Source of the DNA: UBA7985 sp038141425
GTDB lineage: Bacteria; Pseudomonadota; Alphaproteobacteria; UBA7985
Direction: 5' to 3'
DNA: 64,000 bases
NCBI GenBank assembly: GCA_038141425.1
Contig: JAYQIC010000011.1
Coordinates: 124,001-188,000 of the forward strand
The notes below the pieces were generated by a model. The model saw nothing but the letters and a program-made list of their open reading frames with translations, did not search any database and had not been told where the DNA came from. The number at the start of each line of letters is the position of its first letter. Within the stretch, counting starts at the first letter, position 1. This document shows, one piece after another, positions 46,653 to 56,665 of the stretch. Made by a program: the position numbers and the translations under genes.

Positions 46653-46705
46653 GAAGATTTCCAATATTTGGAGATCAGATATTTTTTCCCGAGGATTGAT
46701 GTAAG

Positions 46706-47113
46706 ATGAAAGAAAATGAAAATTCGGAGCTGCTGGCGCTGACAGCCGATATCGTTGCAGCCCACGTTTCGAACAACTCGGTGGCCGTTGGTGACCTGCC
46801 GCGCATGATTGCAGATGTCTATGACTCGCTCTCAGGTCTGGGCGAAGCGCCTGCGCCGGCTGAAGAAGAGCTGGTGCCTGCCGTTGCCATCCGCTCCTCG
46901 ATCAAACCCGACTTCCTCGTCTGCCTCGAAGACGGCAAGAAGCTGAAGATGCTCAAGCGGCACCTGAAGACGGCCTACAACATGACGCCGGACGAGTACC
47001 GCCAGCGCTGGGGCCTGCCATCGGACTACCCGATGGTTGCACCGAACTACGCCGCCCAGCGCTCCAAGCTGGCCAAGGAAATTGGTCTGGGGACCCGTCG
47101 CGGGAAGAAATAA
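46706..47113 (+). CDS. mucR: MucR/Ros-family transcriptional regulator
   Basis: MucR proteins are zinc-finger-like, AT-rich-DNA-binding global regulators. The 135-residue protein has the N-terminal oligomerisation segment LLALTADIVAAHVSNNSVAVGDLP and the finger region VCLEDGKKLKMLKRHLKTAYNM, then TPDEYRQRWGLPSDYPMVAPNYA. The fourth zinc ligand of Ros (second His) is Ala here (KTAYN). Intact. A terminator follows. Confidence 0.93.
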   Translation: MKENENSELLALTADIVAAHVSNNSVAVGDLPRMIADVYDSLSGLGEAPAPAEEELVPAVAIRSSIKPDFLVCLEDGKKLKMLKRHLKTAYNMTPDEYRQRWGLPSDYPMVAPNYAAQRSKLAKEIGLGTRRGKK

Positions 47114-47136
47114 TCCCGCCGACCTTTCTTCAAAAG

Positions 47137-47170
47137 CGGTCGCAGGGTAATGACCTTGCGGCCGTTTTTT
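47137..47170 (+). terminator. Intrinsic terminator after mucR
   Basis: A 12-base stem (CGGTCGCAGGGT/ACCTTGCGGCCG, two G-T pairs) with an AATG loop is followed by T6 at 47165-47170. Confidence 0.9.
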
Positions 47171-47208
47171 GTTTTCATCACCCAGTGACGAAGTGATACC
47201 AACCCAGA

Positions 47209-48569
47209 ATGACTGAGAATTCGGAAAAGCGCGTCTTTATACGCACCTACGGGTGCCAGATGAACGTCTATGATTCGGAGCGGATGTCCGAGAGCCTGGC
47301 CAAGGCCGGCTACGCCGCCACCGACAGCGCTGAAGACGCCGATCTGGTGGTCCTGAACACCTGCCACATCCGTGAGAAGGCGGCAGAGAAGGTTTATTCC
47401 GAGGTGGGCCGTATGCGGCAGCTGCGGGAGCAGCGTGGCAAGGGCCTGACCATCGCCGTCACCGGCTGTGTCGCGCAGGCCGAAGGCGCAGAAATCCAAC
47501 GACGTGCACCGGCGGTCGATCTGGTCGTCGGTCCCCAGTCCTACCACCGCCTGCCCGAGCTGGTCGCGCGTGCAGAGCAGGGCGAGACGGCGCTCGTCGA
47601 AACCGATTTTCCGGTCGAATCAAAGTTCGATCACCTGCCCGAGGAGCGCTCTGCCGCCACCGGTGCAGCAGCGTTCCTGACCGTGCAGGAGGGCTGCGAT
47701 AAGTTCTGCTCGTTCTGCGTGGTACCCTACACCCGGGGAGCAGAGGACTCCGCCCGGTTGACTCGGTACTGGCCGAAGCCGAACGCCTTGCGGGTCAGGG
47801 CGTGCGTGAAATCACCCTACTGGGCCAGAACGTCAACGCCTACCATGGCGCAGCGCCCAACGGCGTGGCTGGCTCGTGGAACCTCGCGCAGCTGCTGCGG
47901 GCGCTGGGAGAGATTTCAGGGCTGGAGCGGCTGCGTTTCACCACTTCGCACCCCAAGGACATGGACGACGACCTGTTCGCGGCCTTTGCCGAAAACCCGA
48001 AGCTCATGCCCTACCTGCACCTGCCGGTGCAGTCCGGGTCAGACCCGATTCTCAAGGCCATGAACCGCTCGCATACCGCCGCCGAGTACATCGAAATCAT
48101 CGAACGCCTGCGCAGCATCCGCCCCGACATGGCGATCAGCGGCGATTTCATCGTTGGTTTCCCGGGTGAGAGCGATGCGGATTTCGCCGATACGCTGAAA
48201 ATCGTCACTGCCGTTAACTACGCGCAGGCTTACTCGTTCAAGTACAGCCCCCGGCCCGGCACCCCGGCTGCCGGTGTCGAATTCCACGTCCCCGAAGCGG
48301 TGAAGAGCCAGCGGCTCGAAGCCCTGCAGCAACTCCTCAACGAGCAGCAGCTGGCCTTCAACCAGAGCTGCGTCGGGCGGCGGCTGTCGCTGCTGCTGGA
48401 GCGGCCGGGCAAGGAAGACGGGCAGCTGATCGGGCGCAGCCCCTATATGCAGTCGGTCCATGTCATGGCGCCGCAGCACCGCATTGGCCAGATCGTTGAC
48501 GTGGACATTACTGCCGCCGGGCCTAATTCGCTCAAGGGCGAAATCGCAATGGCACAGCAAGCTGCCTGA
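47209..48569 (+). CDS. miaB: tRNA-2-methylthio-N6-dimethylallyladenosine synthase (one frameshift)
   Basis: MiaB is a radical-SAM methylthiotransferase acting on A37 of tRNA. The N-terminal Fe-S domain has FIRTYGCQMNVYDSERM and LNTCHIREKA. The radical-SAM cysteines are in GCDKFCSFCVVPYTRG. After a break near 47745-47752 (one C missing) come REITLLGQNVNAY, FTTSHPKDMDDDL, LHLPVQSGSDPILKAMNR, and the TRAM domain (LIGRSPYMQSVHV). About 454 residues, normal. First gene of the block to lnt. Confidence 0.94.
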
Positions 48570-48585
48570 TCATGGAAGGAAACGC

Positions 48586-49643
48586 ATGACCCAAGACACC
48601 TCGCACGCATTCCCGATTGCGGATGCAAAACTGGCACTGGATGTTTGTGGTGTACGGGATGCGAATCTCGCTCTGATCGAAGACCGGCTCAGCCTCGATA
48701 TCGCCAATCGCTCGGATGAAATCATTCTGCACGGTGAAGCCGGGTCGGTGGAGCTGGGCTTTGCCGTGCTCGAAAGCCTCTACGATCGCGCCCGTCGGGG
48801 CCTGCAGGTCGAACCCGCCGACGTCGAAGCCGCCATTCGCCTCGGCCAGTCGCCGCTGGATATGCAGGGTGCGGAGAACGACCTGTTCGCGCAGAACGGC
48901 AAGGCAAACGGCGGTTCAAAGGGCAGTACGGGTCAGCCCGGCACCGCCAATATCGCCATCACCACCCGTAAGAAGTCGATTTCGCCACGCTCCCCGGGGC
49001 AGGCGCGATACCTGCTCGCCATGCGCGATCACGAGCTGACCTTCGGGGTTGGCCCGGCAGGGACGGGCAAGACCTATCTGGCTGCCGCTATGGCGATCTC
49101 GCACCTGCTCGAAGGCAAGGTGCGGCGGCTGATCCTCTCGCGCCCGGCGGTCGAAGCCGGGGAACGCCTCGGGTTCCTGCCCGGAGATATGAAGGAAAAG
49201 GTCGACCCCTATCTGCGGCCCCTCTACGACGCACTCTACGACATGCTGCCCCGGGATCAGGTTGCTAAGCGGCTGGAGGCCGGGTCGATCGAGATTGCAC
49301 CGCTCGCCTTCATGCGCGGGCGCACGCTGTCGAGGCCTTCGTCATCCTCGACGAGGCGCAGAACACCACTGCCGCACAGATGAAGATGTTCCTGACCCGG
49401 CTGGGCGAGGGTTCGCGCATGGTGGTCAACGGCGACCTGTCGCAGGTGGACCTGCCGCGTGGTGTAAAGTCCGGCTTGCGGGACGCGCTCGACACGCTGC
49501 GCGATGTGAAGGGCATTGCCATCAACCGGTTTGACGCCGAAGACGTGGTCCGCCACCCGCTGGTGGGCCGGATCGTCAAAGCCTACGACTCCCACCCGGT
49601 GCCGGAGGCCGAAGCCTACAAGACCGACGCCGACCGGTCGTGA
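48586..49643 (+). CDS. phoH: PhoH-family ATPase (one frameshift)
   Basis: PhoH-like proteins (YbeZ) are P-loop ATPases acting with YbeY in ribosome maturation. The N-terminal KH-like region is followed by Walker A FGVGPAGTGKTYLAAAMA and RLILSRPAVEAGERLGFLPGD. After a break near 49331 come AFVILDEAQNTTAAQMKMFLTR and MVVNGDLSQVDLP. About 353 residues. ATG 48586 has a GGAAGGAAA site. Next gene is ybeY, overlapping at the stop. Confidence 0.93.
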
Positions 49644-50182
49644 AACCGGCGCTGACCCTAGACGCGCCCGCTGCCTGGCCGCTGGATGAAACGGCGTTGC
49701 AGCCGCTGGCCGACCGCGCGGTGGAGGCGGCGCTGGCGATCGGGCTGGACGGTGTGGAAATCGCCGACCCAGCCCCCGACGGTGAGGATCCCGGGCTGAG
49801 CATTGCCTTCCTCGACGATGCGGCTCAGGCCCGGCTCAACGCCGACTTTCGCGACCGGAACGAGCCCACCAACGTGCTATCGTGGCCCGCCTACCCCGGC
49901 ACCGACCCTGGGGCTGTCTGCGCGGCTGCCGCGACTGAACCGGGGCCATTGTATTGGGGGGATCTGGCACTGGCCGGGGAGACCGTGGTCCGCGAAGCCG
50001 AAGCCGAGGGCAAGACCGTTCCAGCCCACCTTAGTCATCTGATAATTCACGGTGTTTTGCATTTGCTGGGTTATGACCATATAGAGGAAGAACAGGCAGA
50101 GCTTATGGAGGGCCTCGAACGGCGCGCCATGGAACAGCTTGGATACAGTGATCCCTATGGAGACAGCACAGACGCGCAATGA
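49640..50182 (+). CDS. ybeY: rRNA maturation RNase YbeY
   Basis: YbeY is a zinc endoribonuclease in 16S rRNA 3'-end maturation and ribosome quality control. The zinc site HGVLHLLGYDH and the RNEPTNVLSWP motif are both present in this 180-residue protein. The start is GTG 49640 overlapping the phoH stop. Intact. Confidence 0.95.
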   Translation: MKPALTLDAPAAWPLDETALQPLADRAVEAALAIGLDGVEIADPAPDGEDPGLSIAFLDDAAQARLNADFRDRNEPTNVLSWPAYPGTDPGAVCAAAATEPGPLYWGDLALAGETVVREAEAEGKTVPAHLSHLIIHGVLHLLGYDHIEEEQAELMEGLERRAMEQLGYSDPYGDSTDAQ

Positions 50183-50230
50183 CAGCCAGGCCCCAATTTC
50201 GCCTCACGGCTGCACCAGTCTGACCCGATC

Positions 50231-51409
50231 ATGACAACCACCGCCGAACCCTCCGACCCGTCCTCGTCCCCGGAAAGCCAAGACAGCGCAGCCCCGCAGC
50301 GGCTGGGCCAGCGCGTGCTCGCGCTGCTGCGCCGCTTCCGCCCCCAGCGCAGCGACCGGGACGCGATCGAAACCATCCTCGAACAGCCGCAGAACCACGA
50401 GACCAGCGATTTTGACGCCGACGAGCGCAAGATGCTGTCCAACATTCTGCAGCTCAAGCACCGTACGGTCGAAGACGTGCTGGTGCCCCGCGCCGAAATC
50501 ATCGCCATCGACGTGGAGGCAAGCATTGATGACGTGATCGAGCTGGCTGCGGCCGAGGGCCATTCGCGGCTGCCCGTTTTCGGCGACGATATGGACGACA
50601 TCCGGGGTCTGGTGCACATCAAGGACTTGCTCGCCGCCAAGGCGCGCGGCTCCAACGAAGGCATCGACGCCATCTTGCGCACGCCGATATTCGTGGCGCC
50701 GTCCATGCCTGTGCTCGACATGCTGCTGGATATGCGCACGAAGCGCCGCCACATGGCCTTCGTCGTCGATGAGCACGGCGGGATCGACGGGCTGCTTACG
50801 ATCGAGGATCTGGTCGAGGAGATCGTCGGCGATATTCAGGACGAGCACGACGAGAACGACGGCGAGATCGTCACCATCGAAGACAACGAATTCGAGGCCC
50901 ACGCGCGGCTGGAGCTGAGCGAGCTGGAGGCCAAAATCGGCCGCTTCCTGACCGACGAGGACCGCGAAGAAGACGTGGAAACGCTCGGCGGGCTGGTTTT
51001 TGCCATGGCCGGGCGGGTGCCGCTGCGTGGCGAAGTGCTGACCCACAGCTCGGGTTGGCGGTTCACGGTGATGGAGGCTGATCCCCGCCGGATCCGCCGG
51101 GTGCATATCGAGCTGGCCAGCAACCCCCTGCGCCGCCGCCGTCGGCTGACCCCGCCAGAACCGGTTGAAGCGGCCCCCGACGTGACTGTTGAAGGCGCTC
51201 CAGACACCCCAATGAATGCTGACCAAGAATCGGCGCTGACCGATGCGGCTGAAGCGGTTGAGGGTACGAGCGAAGGTCCGAGCGAAGCCGCAGCCAAGCC
51301 CCGGGTGAAATCCACGCCGAAGCCGAAACCAAAGCCAGCGGCAAAACCGAAGGCAAAGGCCAAGTCGAAGGCAAAGGCATCGGCCCCGGCTCAGGCAGCC
51401 GGGGACTAG
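50231..51409 (+). CDS. CorC-like CBS domain protein with basic tail
   Basis: A soluble hemolysin C/CorC homologue of 392 residues. It has HRTVEDVLVPRAEIIAID, two CBS domains with MAFVVDEHGGIDGLLTIEDL, and the CorC_HlyC domain (DVETLGGLVFAMAGRVPLRGE). It carries an unusual C-terminal tail of ~80 residues ending in a Lys/Pro/Ala run (KPKPKPAAKPKAKAKSKAKA). It sits in the conserved ybeY-corC-lnt order. Role in cation efflux or lipoprotein traffic inferred from family and neighbours. Confidence 0.9.
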   Translation: MTTTAEPSDPSSSPESQDSAAPQRLGQRVLALLRRFRPQRSDRDAIETILEQPQNHETSDFDADERKMLSNILQLKHRTVEDVLVPRAEIIAIDVEASIDDVIELAAAEGHSRLPVFGDDMDDIRGLVHIKDLLAAKARGSNEGIDAILRTPIFVAPSMPVLDMLLDMRTKRRHMAFVVDEHGGIDGLLTIEDLVEEIVGDIQDEHDENDGEIVTIEDNEFEAHARLELSELEAKIGRFLTDEDREEDVETLGGLVFAMAGRVPLRGEVLTHSSGWRFTVMEADPRRIRRVHIELASNPLRRRRRLTPPEPVEAAPDVTVEGAPDTPMNADQESALTDAAEAVEGTSEGPSEAAAKPRVKSTPKPKPKPAAKPKAKAKSKAKASAPAQAAGD

Positions 51410-51415
51410 AGCGCC

Positions 51416-52969
51416 TTGGACAGGCTGACCCGGCTGGGGCCGTTGCGCAGCGCGTTCGTGCTGTTCGTTCTGGGGCTGACCACGGCTCTGGCACAACCGC
51501 CGGTCTGGTTTCTGCCGGTGCTCTGGATCGCCTACCCCATCGCCCTGCGCCTCATTCTCCACCGCCCGGGCTGGGCGGGGGCATGGCTGCTGATCTGGGC
51601 TTTCTGGTGGGGGCAGATTACCGGCGGCATGTACTGGCTGGGCTGGATTGTCGGGGTCGATCTGGCGACTTACTGGTGGGTTACACCCTTTGCTGTGCTC
51701 GGCCTGCCGGGCTTTCTGGCACTGGTGCAAAGCCCGCTGTGGCTGGCCGTCTGGTGGCTGGTCCGGCGCCTGCAGGCTGGGACCCTCGCCGCCCTGCTGC
51801 TGTTTGCCGGGGCGGCCATGCTCGCGGAAGGTTTTCGCGGCTGGGTGTTTACCGGCCTGCCATGGGGACCGCTGGGGAACGGTCTGGGGCTTTCACCCTC
51901 TGACGCTGCAATTGGCGGCGTGGATCGGTGTGTTCGGGCTGACCGCGCTGACCACGCTGAGCGCCACCGCCCCGCTGCTGCTGCTCCGGGAACGGCGCTG
52001 GCGCGACGGGCTGGCGGTGACGCTGGCGCCGCTGGTGCTGCTGCTCGGCTTTGGCCTGTGGCGGCTGGGCGCGGTGCAGGAAACCGCCGCAACCTCGACC
52101 GATACCATCGTGCGGTTGGTGCAGCCGGGAACAAATTCGCTGATCCGTTTGCCGGAGGCTGAGCAGCGCCAGCGCGTGACCGATCTGGTCAGGCTCAGCT
52201 TCCCCGAAGCGGCTGAAGGTGGGGTTTCCGCCGCAGACGTCGCCATCTGGTCCGAATCCTCGATCCAGTTCTTCATCGATTTCTACCCCGAAGAGCTGGC
52301 CTGGCTGACAGAACAGCTGCCCGAAGGCGCGCAGGTCATCGCCGGGGGCTGGGCGCCTCGCCACCCGACGGCCCCGACCCACCACAGCCCACCAACACCG
52401 CCTATTTCATCACCGACGCTGGCATTCAGGAGCGCCACGACAAAGCGCATCTGGTCCCCTTTGGCGAGTTTCTGCCGTGGTTCGTATCGTGGATCCCGAT
52501 CCCGGCGTTTTCGGCTGGCTCGTTCTGGCAGGGCGAAGGCCTGAGCACGTGGCAGCCCGGCGATATGCCGGCGGGCTCGCCGCTGATCTGCTACGAGATG
52601 ATCTTCCCCGGCGCGGTGATCCGGCGAGACGGGCCGCGCCCGGCGTGGATGGTCAATATCTCCAACGATGGCTGGTACGGCGATACCTCCGGCCCCCGCC
52701 AGCACTTCATCTTTGCACGCTTCCGGGCCGTCGAAGAGGGGCTGCCCATGGTCCGGGTCGGCGGAACCGGTATTTCCGGGGTGATCGATGCCGCCGGACG
52801 CGTTCAGGCGCGGATTCCCTACGGCACCGCAGACGTTGTCGATGTCAGCCTGCCGCAGGCTTTGCCGCTCACCCCCTACGGCCGTGCTGCCCGACTGATC
52901 TTCTGGCTGGTCGCCGGCAGCTTCCTGCTTGCGGGCCTCACGCTAGGGTCGATTATGCGCCGTAGCTGA
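51416..52969 (+). CDS. lnt: Apolipoprotein N-acyltransferase (two frameshifts)
   Basis: Lnt adds the third acyl chain to lipoproteins in the inner membrane. Membrane helices precede the nitrilase-like domain. The catalytic Glu is in VAIWSESSIQFF, the Lys in ERHDKAHLVPFGEFLPW, and the Cys in LICYEMIFPGAV. ISNDGWYGDTSGPRQHFIFARFRAVEEG is the expected final region. The frame breaks near 51890 and 52360. Start TTG 51416 is 6 bases after corC. About 518 residues. Confidence 0.92.
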
Positions 52970-53027
52970 CTCGTTCATAAGTTGCGGATACTGATTGAAA
53001 ATGCACTCATAAATTTGTATTTCCTTT

Positions 53028-53045
53028 GTATCAATTTATAGATAC
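53028..53045. promoter_or_regulatory. Inverted repeat before the XRE regulator
   Basis: GTATC and GATAC flank 8 AT-rich bases directly upstream of the GGGAGGA ribosome site. TTTGTAT also occurs twice nearby (about 53014 and 53025). Possible operator for autoregulation. Confidence 0.35.
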
Positions 53046-53060
53046 CGGGAGGAACAACTG

Positions 53061-53570
53061 GTGAAGGCACCGACAGGCAACCGTCGCGGCAGACCACCCA
53101 TCAGCGATGGCCAGGGCCATCCGATCGACCGGCACGTCGGCACACGCATCAAGGCGCGGCGGCTGATCCGCGGCATGACACAGGAAGATCTGGCCAAGGC
53201 CGTCTCCCTCTCTTTCCAGCAGGTGCAGAAGTACGAGCGCGGCGCAAACCGTGTTTCCGCCGGTCGGCTGTCCGAGCTGGCGCGGGCGCTGAGCGTGCCG
53301 ATTCAGTACTTTTTTGACGAGTTCAGGGAAGAGGGGGAGGACGGCACCCCGATCCTGACCCTGCGCGAAGACCACGCCGATATGGAATCGGTTGATCGCA
53401 TCGGCGACCCGGAAATCAGTGAACTGGTCCGCGCTTTCATCAAGCTGGAGCGAAGCAACGTCCGGCGGACGGTCATCCGGCTGATGTCGGCCATGGCGAC
53501 CGCAGACGCCGAAGAAGCCGCAGCAGCGCTGGAGGCCGACAGCGCGCGGGCGGACGACTCCGGGGCTTGA
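53061..53570 (+). CDS. XRE-family helix-turn-helix regulator
   Basis: This 169-residue protein has a Cro/C1-type HTH: VGTRIKARRLIRGMTQEDLAKAV followed by SFQQVQKYERGANRVSAGRLSELA. A helical acidic C-terminal part follows, with ELVRAFIKLERSNVRRTVIRLMSAM. It starts at GTG 53061 after GGGAGGA. In many alphaproteobacteria such a gene lies between lnt and metK; here trmB follows directly. Confidence 0.92.
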   Translation: MKAPTGNRRGRPPISDGQGHPIDRHVGTRIKARRLIRGMTQEDLAKAVSLSFQQVQKYERGANRVSAGRLSELARALSVPIQYFFDEFREEGEDGTPILTLREDHADMESVDRIGDPEISELVRAFIKLERSNVRRTVIRLMSAMATADAEEAAAALEADSARADDSGA

Positions 53571-53575
53571 CCATA

Positions 53576-54352
53576 ATGGCCGGGTTCCGGCAAACACCGG
53601 CCATGGCCAAACCACCTTCATCACGCGACTTCCAGCCCCACCGGGGTGAGGACGAGGCATCAGGCGACGGCGTCCGGCACCTCTGGGGCCGGCTGTCGGG
53701 TCGCCCGCTCAAGCCCAAGCTGGCGCGGATGATGACCGACGTGCTGCCCACCATCGCCTGCGTCCCCGATGACCAAGGGAAGATCGACCTGCCCGCGCTG
53801 TTTGGCGGGGCGGCGCCAGAGCGGTTGTGGGTCGAGGTCGGGATCGGTGCGGGTGAACATCTGGCGTGGCAGGCCGCCGCAAACCCGGACGTTGGCCTGA
53901 TCGGGGCAGAATTCTTCCTCAACGGGGTCGCGTCGGCCGTGCGCCACGTCGATGATCAGGGGCTGAGCAACGTCCGCATCATGCACGGTGACGGGCGCGT
54001 GCTGGTAGAGGGGCTGCCCCCGGCCAGCGTCGAGCGCGCCTTCATCCTGCACCCCGACCCCTGGCCCAAGCGTCGGCACTGGGAGCGGCGCATCATCCAG
54101 CCCGCGATGATGGACGCACTGGCGCGGGTGATCCGCCCGGGCGGCATTCTGCGACTTGCAACCGACCACGCCGATTATCAGCCGTGGATGACGCGCATTG
54201 CGCTCGCCCACCCCGGTTTTCGCTGGCTGGCGCAGGGCGCGGACGACTGGCGTCGCCGCCCCGCGGACTGGCCCCAGACCCGCTATGAGGCAAAAGCAAT
54301 GCGGGAAGGACGTCTGCCGCTGTACTTAAGCCTTGAGCGCCGGGGCGATTGA
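53576..54352 (+). CDS. trmB: tRNA (guanine-N7-)-methyltransferase
   Basis: TrmB makes m7G46 in tRNA. The N-terminus ends GRLSGRPLKPKLARMM, followed by the SAM motif WVEVGIGAGEHLAWQAAANP, IGAEFFLNGVASAV, and the catalytic region FILHPDPWPKRRHWERRI. Then RLATDHADYQPWM and RYEAKAMREGR at the end. Start uncertain: ATG 53576 or ATG 53603. About 258 or 249 residues. A terminator follows. Confidence 0.92.
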   Translation: MAGFRQTPAMAKPPSSRDFQPHRGEDEASGDGVRHLWGRLSGRPLKPKLARMMTDVLPTIACVPDDQGKIDLPALFGGAAPERLWVEVGIGAGEHLAWQAAANPDVGLIGAEFFLNGVASAVRHVDDQGLSNVRIMHGDGRVLVEGLPPASVERAFILHPDPWPKRRHWERRIIQPAMMDALARVIRPGGILRLATDHADYQPWMTRIALAHPGFRWLAQGADDWRRRPADWPQTRYEAKAMREGRLPLYLSLERRGD

Positions 54353-54414
54353 GCCTATATCCGCAGTCAGTTGGCCCGTGACGTTCTAGCGCTTCACGCG
54401 ACGCCCTTGGAAAC

Positions 54415-54439
54415 AAGCGGGCCCCCGGCCCGCTTTTTT
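54415..54439 (+). terminator. Intrinsic terminator between trmB and rimP
   Basis: A perfect 9-base stem (AAGCGGGCC/GGCCCGCTT) with a CCC loop and a T6 tract (54434-54439). It separates the XRE-trmB unit from rimP-nusA. Confidence 0.92.
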
Positions 54440-54472
54440 GTTTTCTGCAACCCCTCGACTGATCGCTGTTGA

Positions 54473-55094
54473 ATGATGGAACGCCTTGAGCGCCCTATTG
54501 GCCCTTTGGCCCGGATCGAAGACGACATTGACGCCATGCTGGCGGCCATGGGCTTTGATTTGGTGCGCCTGCTGCTGATCGGCTCGGAGAAGCCGCGGCT
54601 GCAGCTGATGGCGGAGCCGTCCAACGGCGACCCGATGACGGTCGAGCACTGCGAGGAAATCTCGCGCGCGCTGTCCGCGCTGCTGGATGTTGAAGACCCG
54701 ATCAAGGACGCCTTCACGCTGGAAGTCAGCTCCGCCGGTCTGGACCGGCCGCTGACCCGGCTGGCGGACTTCGAGCGCTTCACCGGCTTCAAGGCCAAGG
54801 CCGAAACCCGGCATCTGGTCGACGGCCGCCGCCGCTTCTCCGGGATCATCGCCGGGGTTGAGGGCGATCAGATCGTGCTCCGCACCGAGGACAGCGAGCC
54901 GGAAAGCAACGACGAAGCGCGCCTGAACTTCGGCGACCTGGCCAAGGCCAAGCTGGTCGCCACCGACGAAACTCTTTGAGCTGGCCAAGGCAGGCAAACT
55001 GCCCCGACCAGTCGCAGCCCCAGCGGCAGCATCAGAGCCTACACAGACGACAGACCCTAACGACCCCACCACCGGGCAAGACCCGGAAAGCTGA
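54473..55094 (+). CDS. rimP: Ribosome maturation factor RimP (probable frameshift near the end)
   Basis: RimP is needed for 30S assembly. The protein has the motifs LVRLLLIGSEKPRLQLMAE, VEHCEEISRALSALLDVEDPI, TLEVSSAGLDRPLTRLADFERF. In the given sequence it stops at 54979. If one A is removed from the AAA near 54971, the reading continues LFELAKAGKLPRPVAAP to a TGA at 55094, 10 bases before nusA, filling an otherwise odd 125-base gap in the operon. I favour this longer form (~206 residues). Confidence 0.85.
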
Positions 55095-55104
55095 GGAAAC
55101 ACCA

Positions 55105-56629
55105 ATGGAAAACGTGGTTCAAACAACGGCGACCCCGCGTCTGGAATTGATCCAGATGGCCGACATGGTTGCGCGTGAAAAAGGCATCGAGCGCGACGAG
55201 GTGCTCGAAGCGATGGAAAAGGCCATCGAGCGCGCCGGCCGGCAGAAATACGGGGTGGATCACGACATCCGCGCGAACATCGACCGCAAGAACGGTCAGA
55301 TCTCGCTGCACCGCTACCGCGAAATCGTGGAGCTGCGTGAAGAAGTCGAAGACGACATGACGCAGATCACCCTGCGCGACGCCCACTTGTTCGACGAAGC
55401 CCTCGGGGTCGGCGACTTCCTGACCGAAGAACTGCCGCCCATCGACCTGGGCCGGATCGCCGCCCAGTCGGCCAAGCAGGTGATCGTGCAAGAGGTTCGC
55501 TCCGCCGAGCGCAAGAAGCAGTACGAGGAATTCAAGGACCGCAAGGGCGAGGTCATCACCGGCCTGGTCAAGCGTGTTGAGTACGGCAACGTCTACCTCG
55601 ACCTCGGCCGGACCGAGGCGGTGCTGCGCCGTGATGAGCTGATCCAGCGCGAGAAGCCCAAGGTCGGCGACCGGGTCCGCGCCTACATCTACGATGTGCG
55701 CGAAGAAACCCGCGGCCCGCAGATTTTCCTCTCCCGCACCCACCCGATTTTCATGGCGAAGCTGTTCTCCATGGAAGTGCCGGAGATTTACGACGGCCTG
55801 ATCGAGATCAAATCGGTCGCCCGCGACCCCGGCTCCCGCGCAAAGATCGCGGTGATCAGCCACGAGGCCAACATCGACCCTGTCGGCGCCTGTGTCGGTA
55901 TGCGCGGTAGCCGTGTGCAGGCCGTTGTCGGCGAGCTGCAGGGCGAGAAGATCGACATTATCCCGTGGTCCGAAGACATCGCGACCTACGTGGTCAACGC
56001 GCTCGCACCGGCAGAGGTGACCAAGGTCGTCCTCGACGAGGAAGCCGGGCGGATCGAAGTCGTCGTTCCGGATGATCAGCTGTCGCTGGCCATCGGCCGT
56101 CGCGGGCAGAACGTCCGCCTTGCGTCGATGCTGACCGGTCTGGAAATCGACATCCTCACCGACGAAGAAGAATCCGGCCGTCGTCAGGAAGAATTCAACC
56201 AGCGCTCGGCGCTGTTCGTCGACGCGCTGGACGTCGAGGACGTGATCGCCCACCTGCTGGTTGCCGAAGGCTTCACGGCCGTCGATGAAATCGCCTTTGT
56301 CCCCGTGGACGAGCTGGCGGCGATCGAGGGCTTCGACGAGGAAATCGGCGAGGAACTGCGCAACCGTGCCCGCGACTGGCTGGCGCTGGAAGAAGACCGC
56401 AAGGACGTCGAGCGTAAGGAAATCGGCGTGACCGACGAAGTCGCAGCGCTCGAGGGCCTGACCCCATCGATGATGGTCATTCTGGGCAACAACGGCATCA
56501 AGGAACTGGACGACGTCGGCGACCTCGCCGGGGACGAGCTGGCCGAGATGCTGGCGGGCCTTCGAAATGACCGAAGAAACCGCCAACACCATCGTCATGG
56601 CCGCCCGCGCGCACTGGTTCGAAGACTAA
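55105..56629 (+). CDS. nusA: Transcription termination/antitermination protein NusA (one frameshift)
   Basis: NusA binds RNA polymerase and modulates pausing and termination. From ATG 55105 (GAGGAAAC site): N-terminal domain (LIQMADMVAREKGIERDEVLEAMEKAIE), S1 domain (GEVITGLVKRVEYGNVYLDLG), KH domains (PVGACVGMRGSRVQAVVGEL, SLAIGRRGQNVRLAS), and C-terminal acidic repeats. An extra base at about 56557 shifts the last 23 codons; corrected, it ends ETANTIVMAARAHWFED. About 507 residues. Confidence 0.96.
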
Positions 56630-56665
56630 GGCCAACGGAAAGCAGGAGCCACAGAGAGACAGCCC

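Noticed and set aside
55057..56598. 513-residue open frame antisense to nusA
   Set aside because: Same shadow effect; nusA has complete S1 and KH motifs. Similar long shadows lie opposite infB (58425-59897), the glucosaminidase gene (44008-45459) and aroB (34197-35675).
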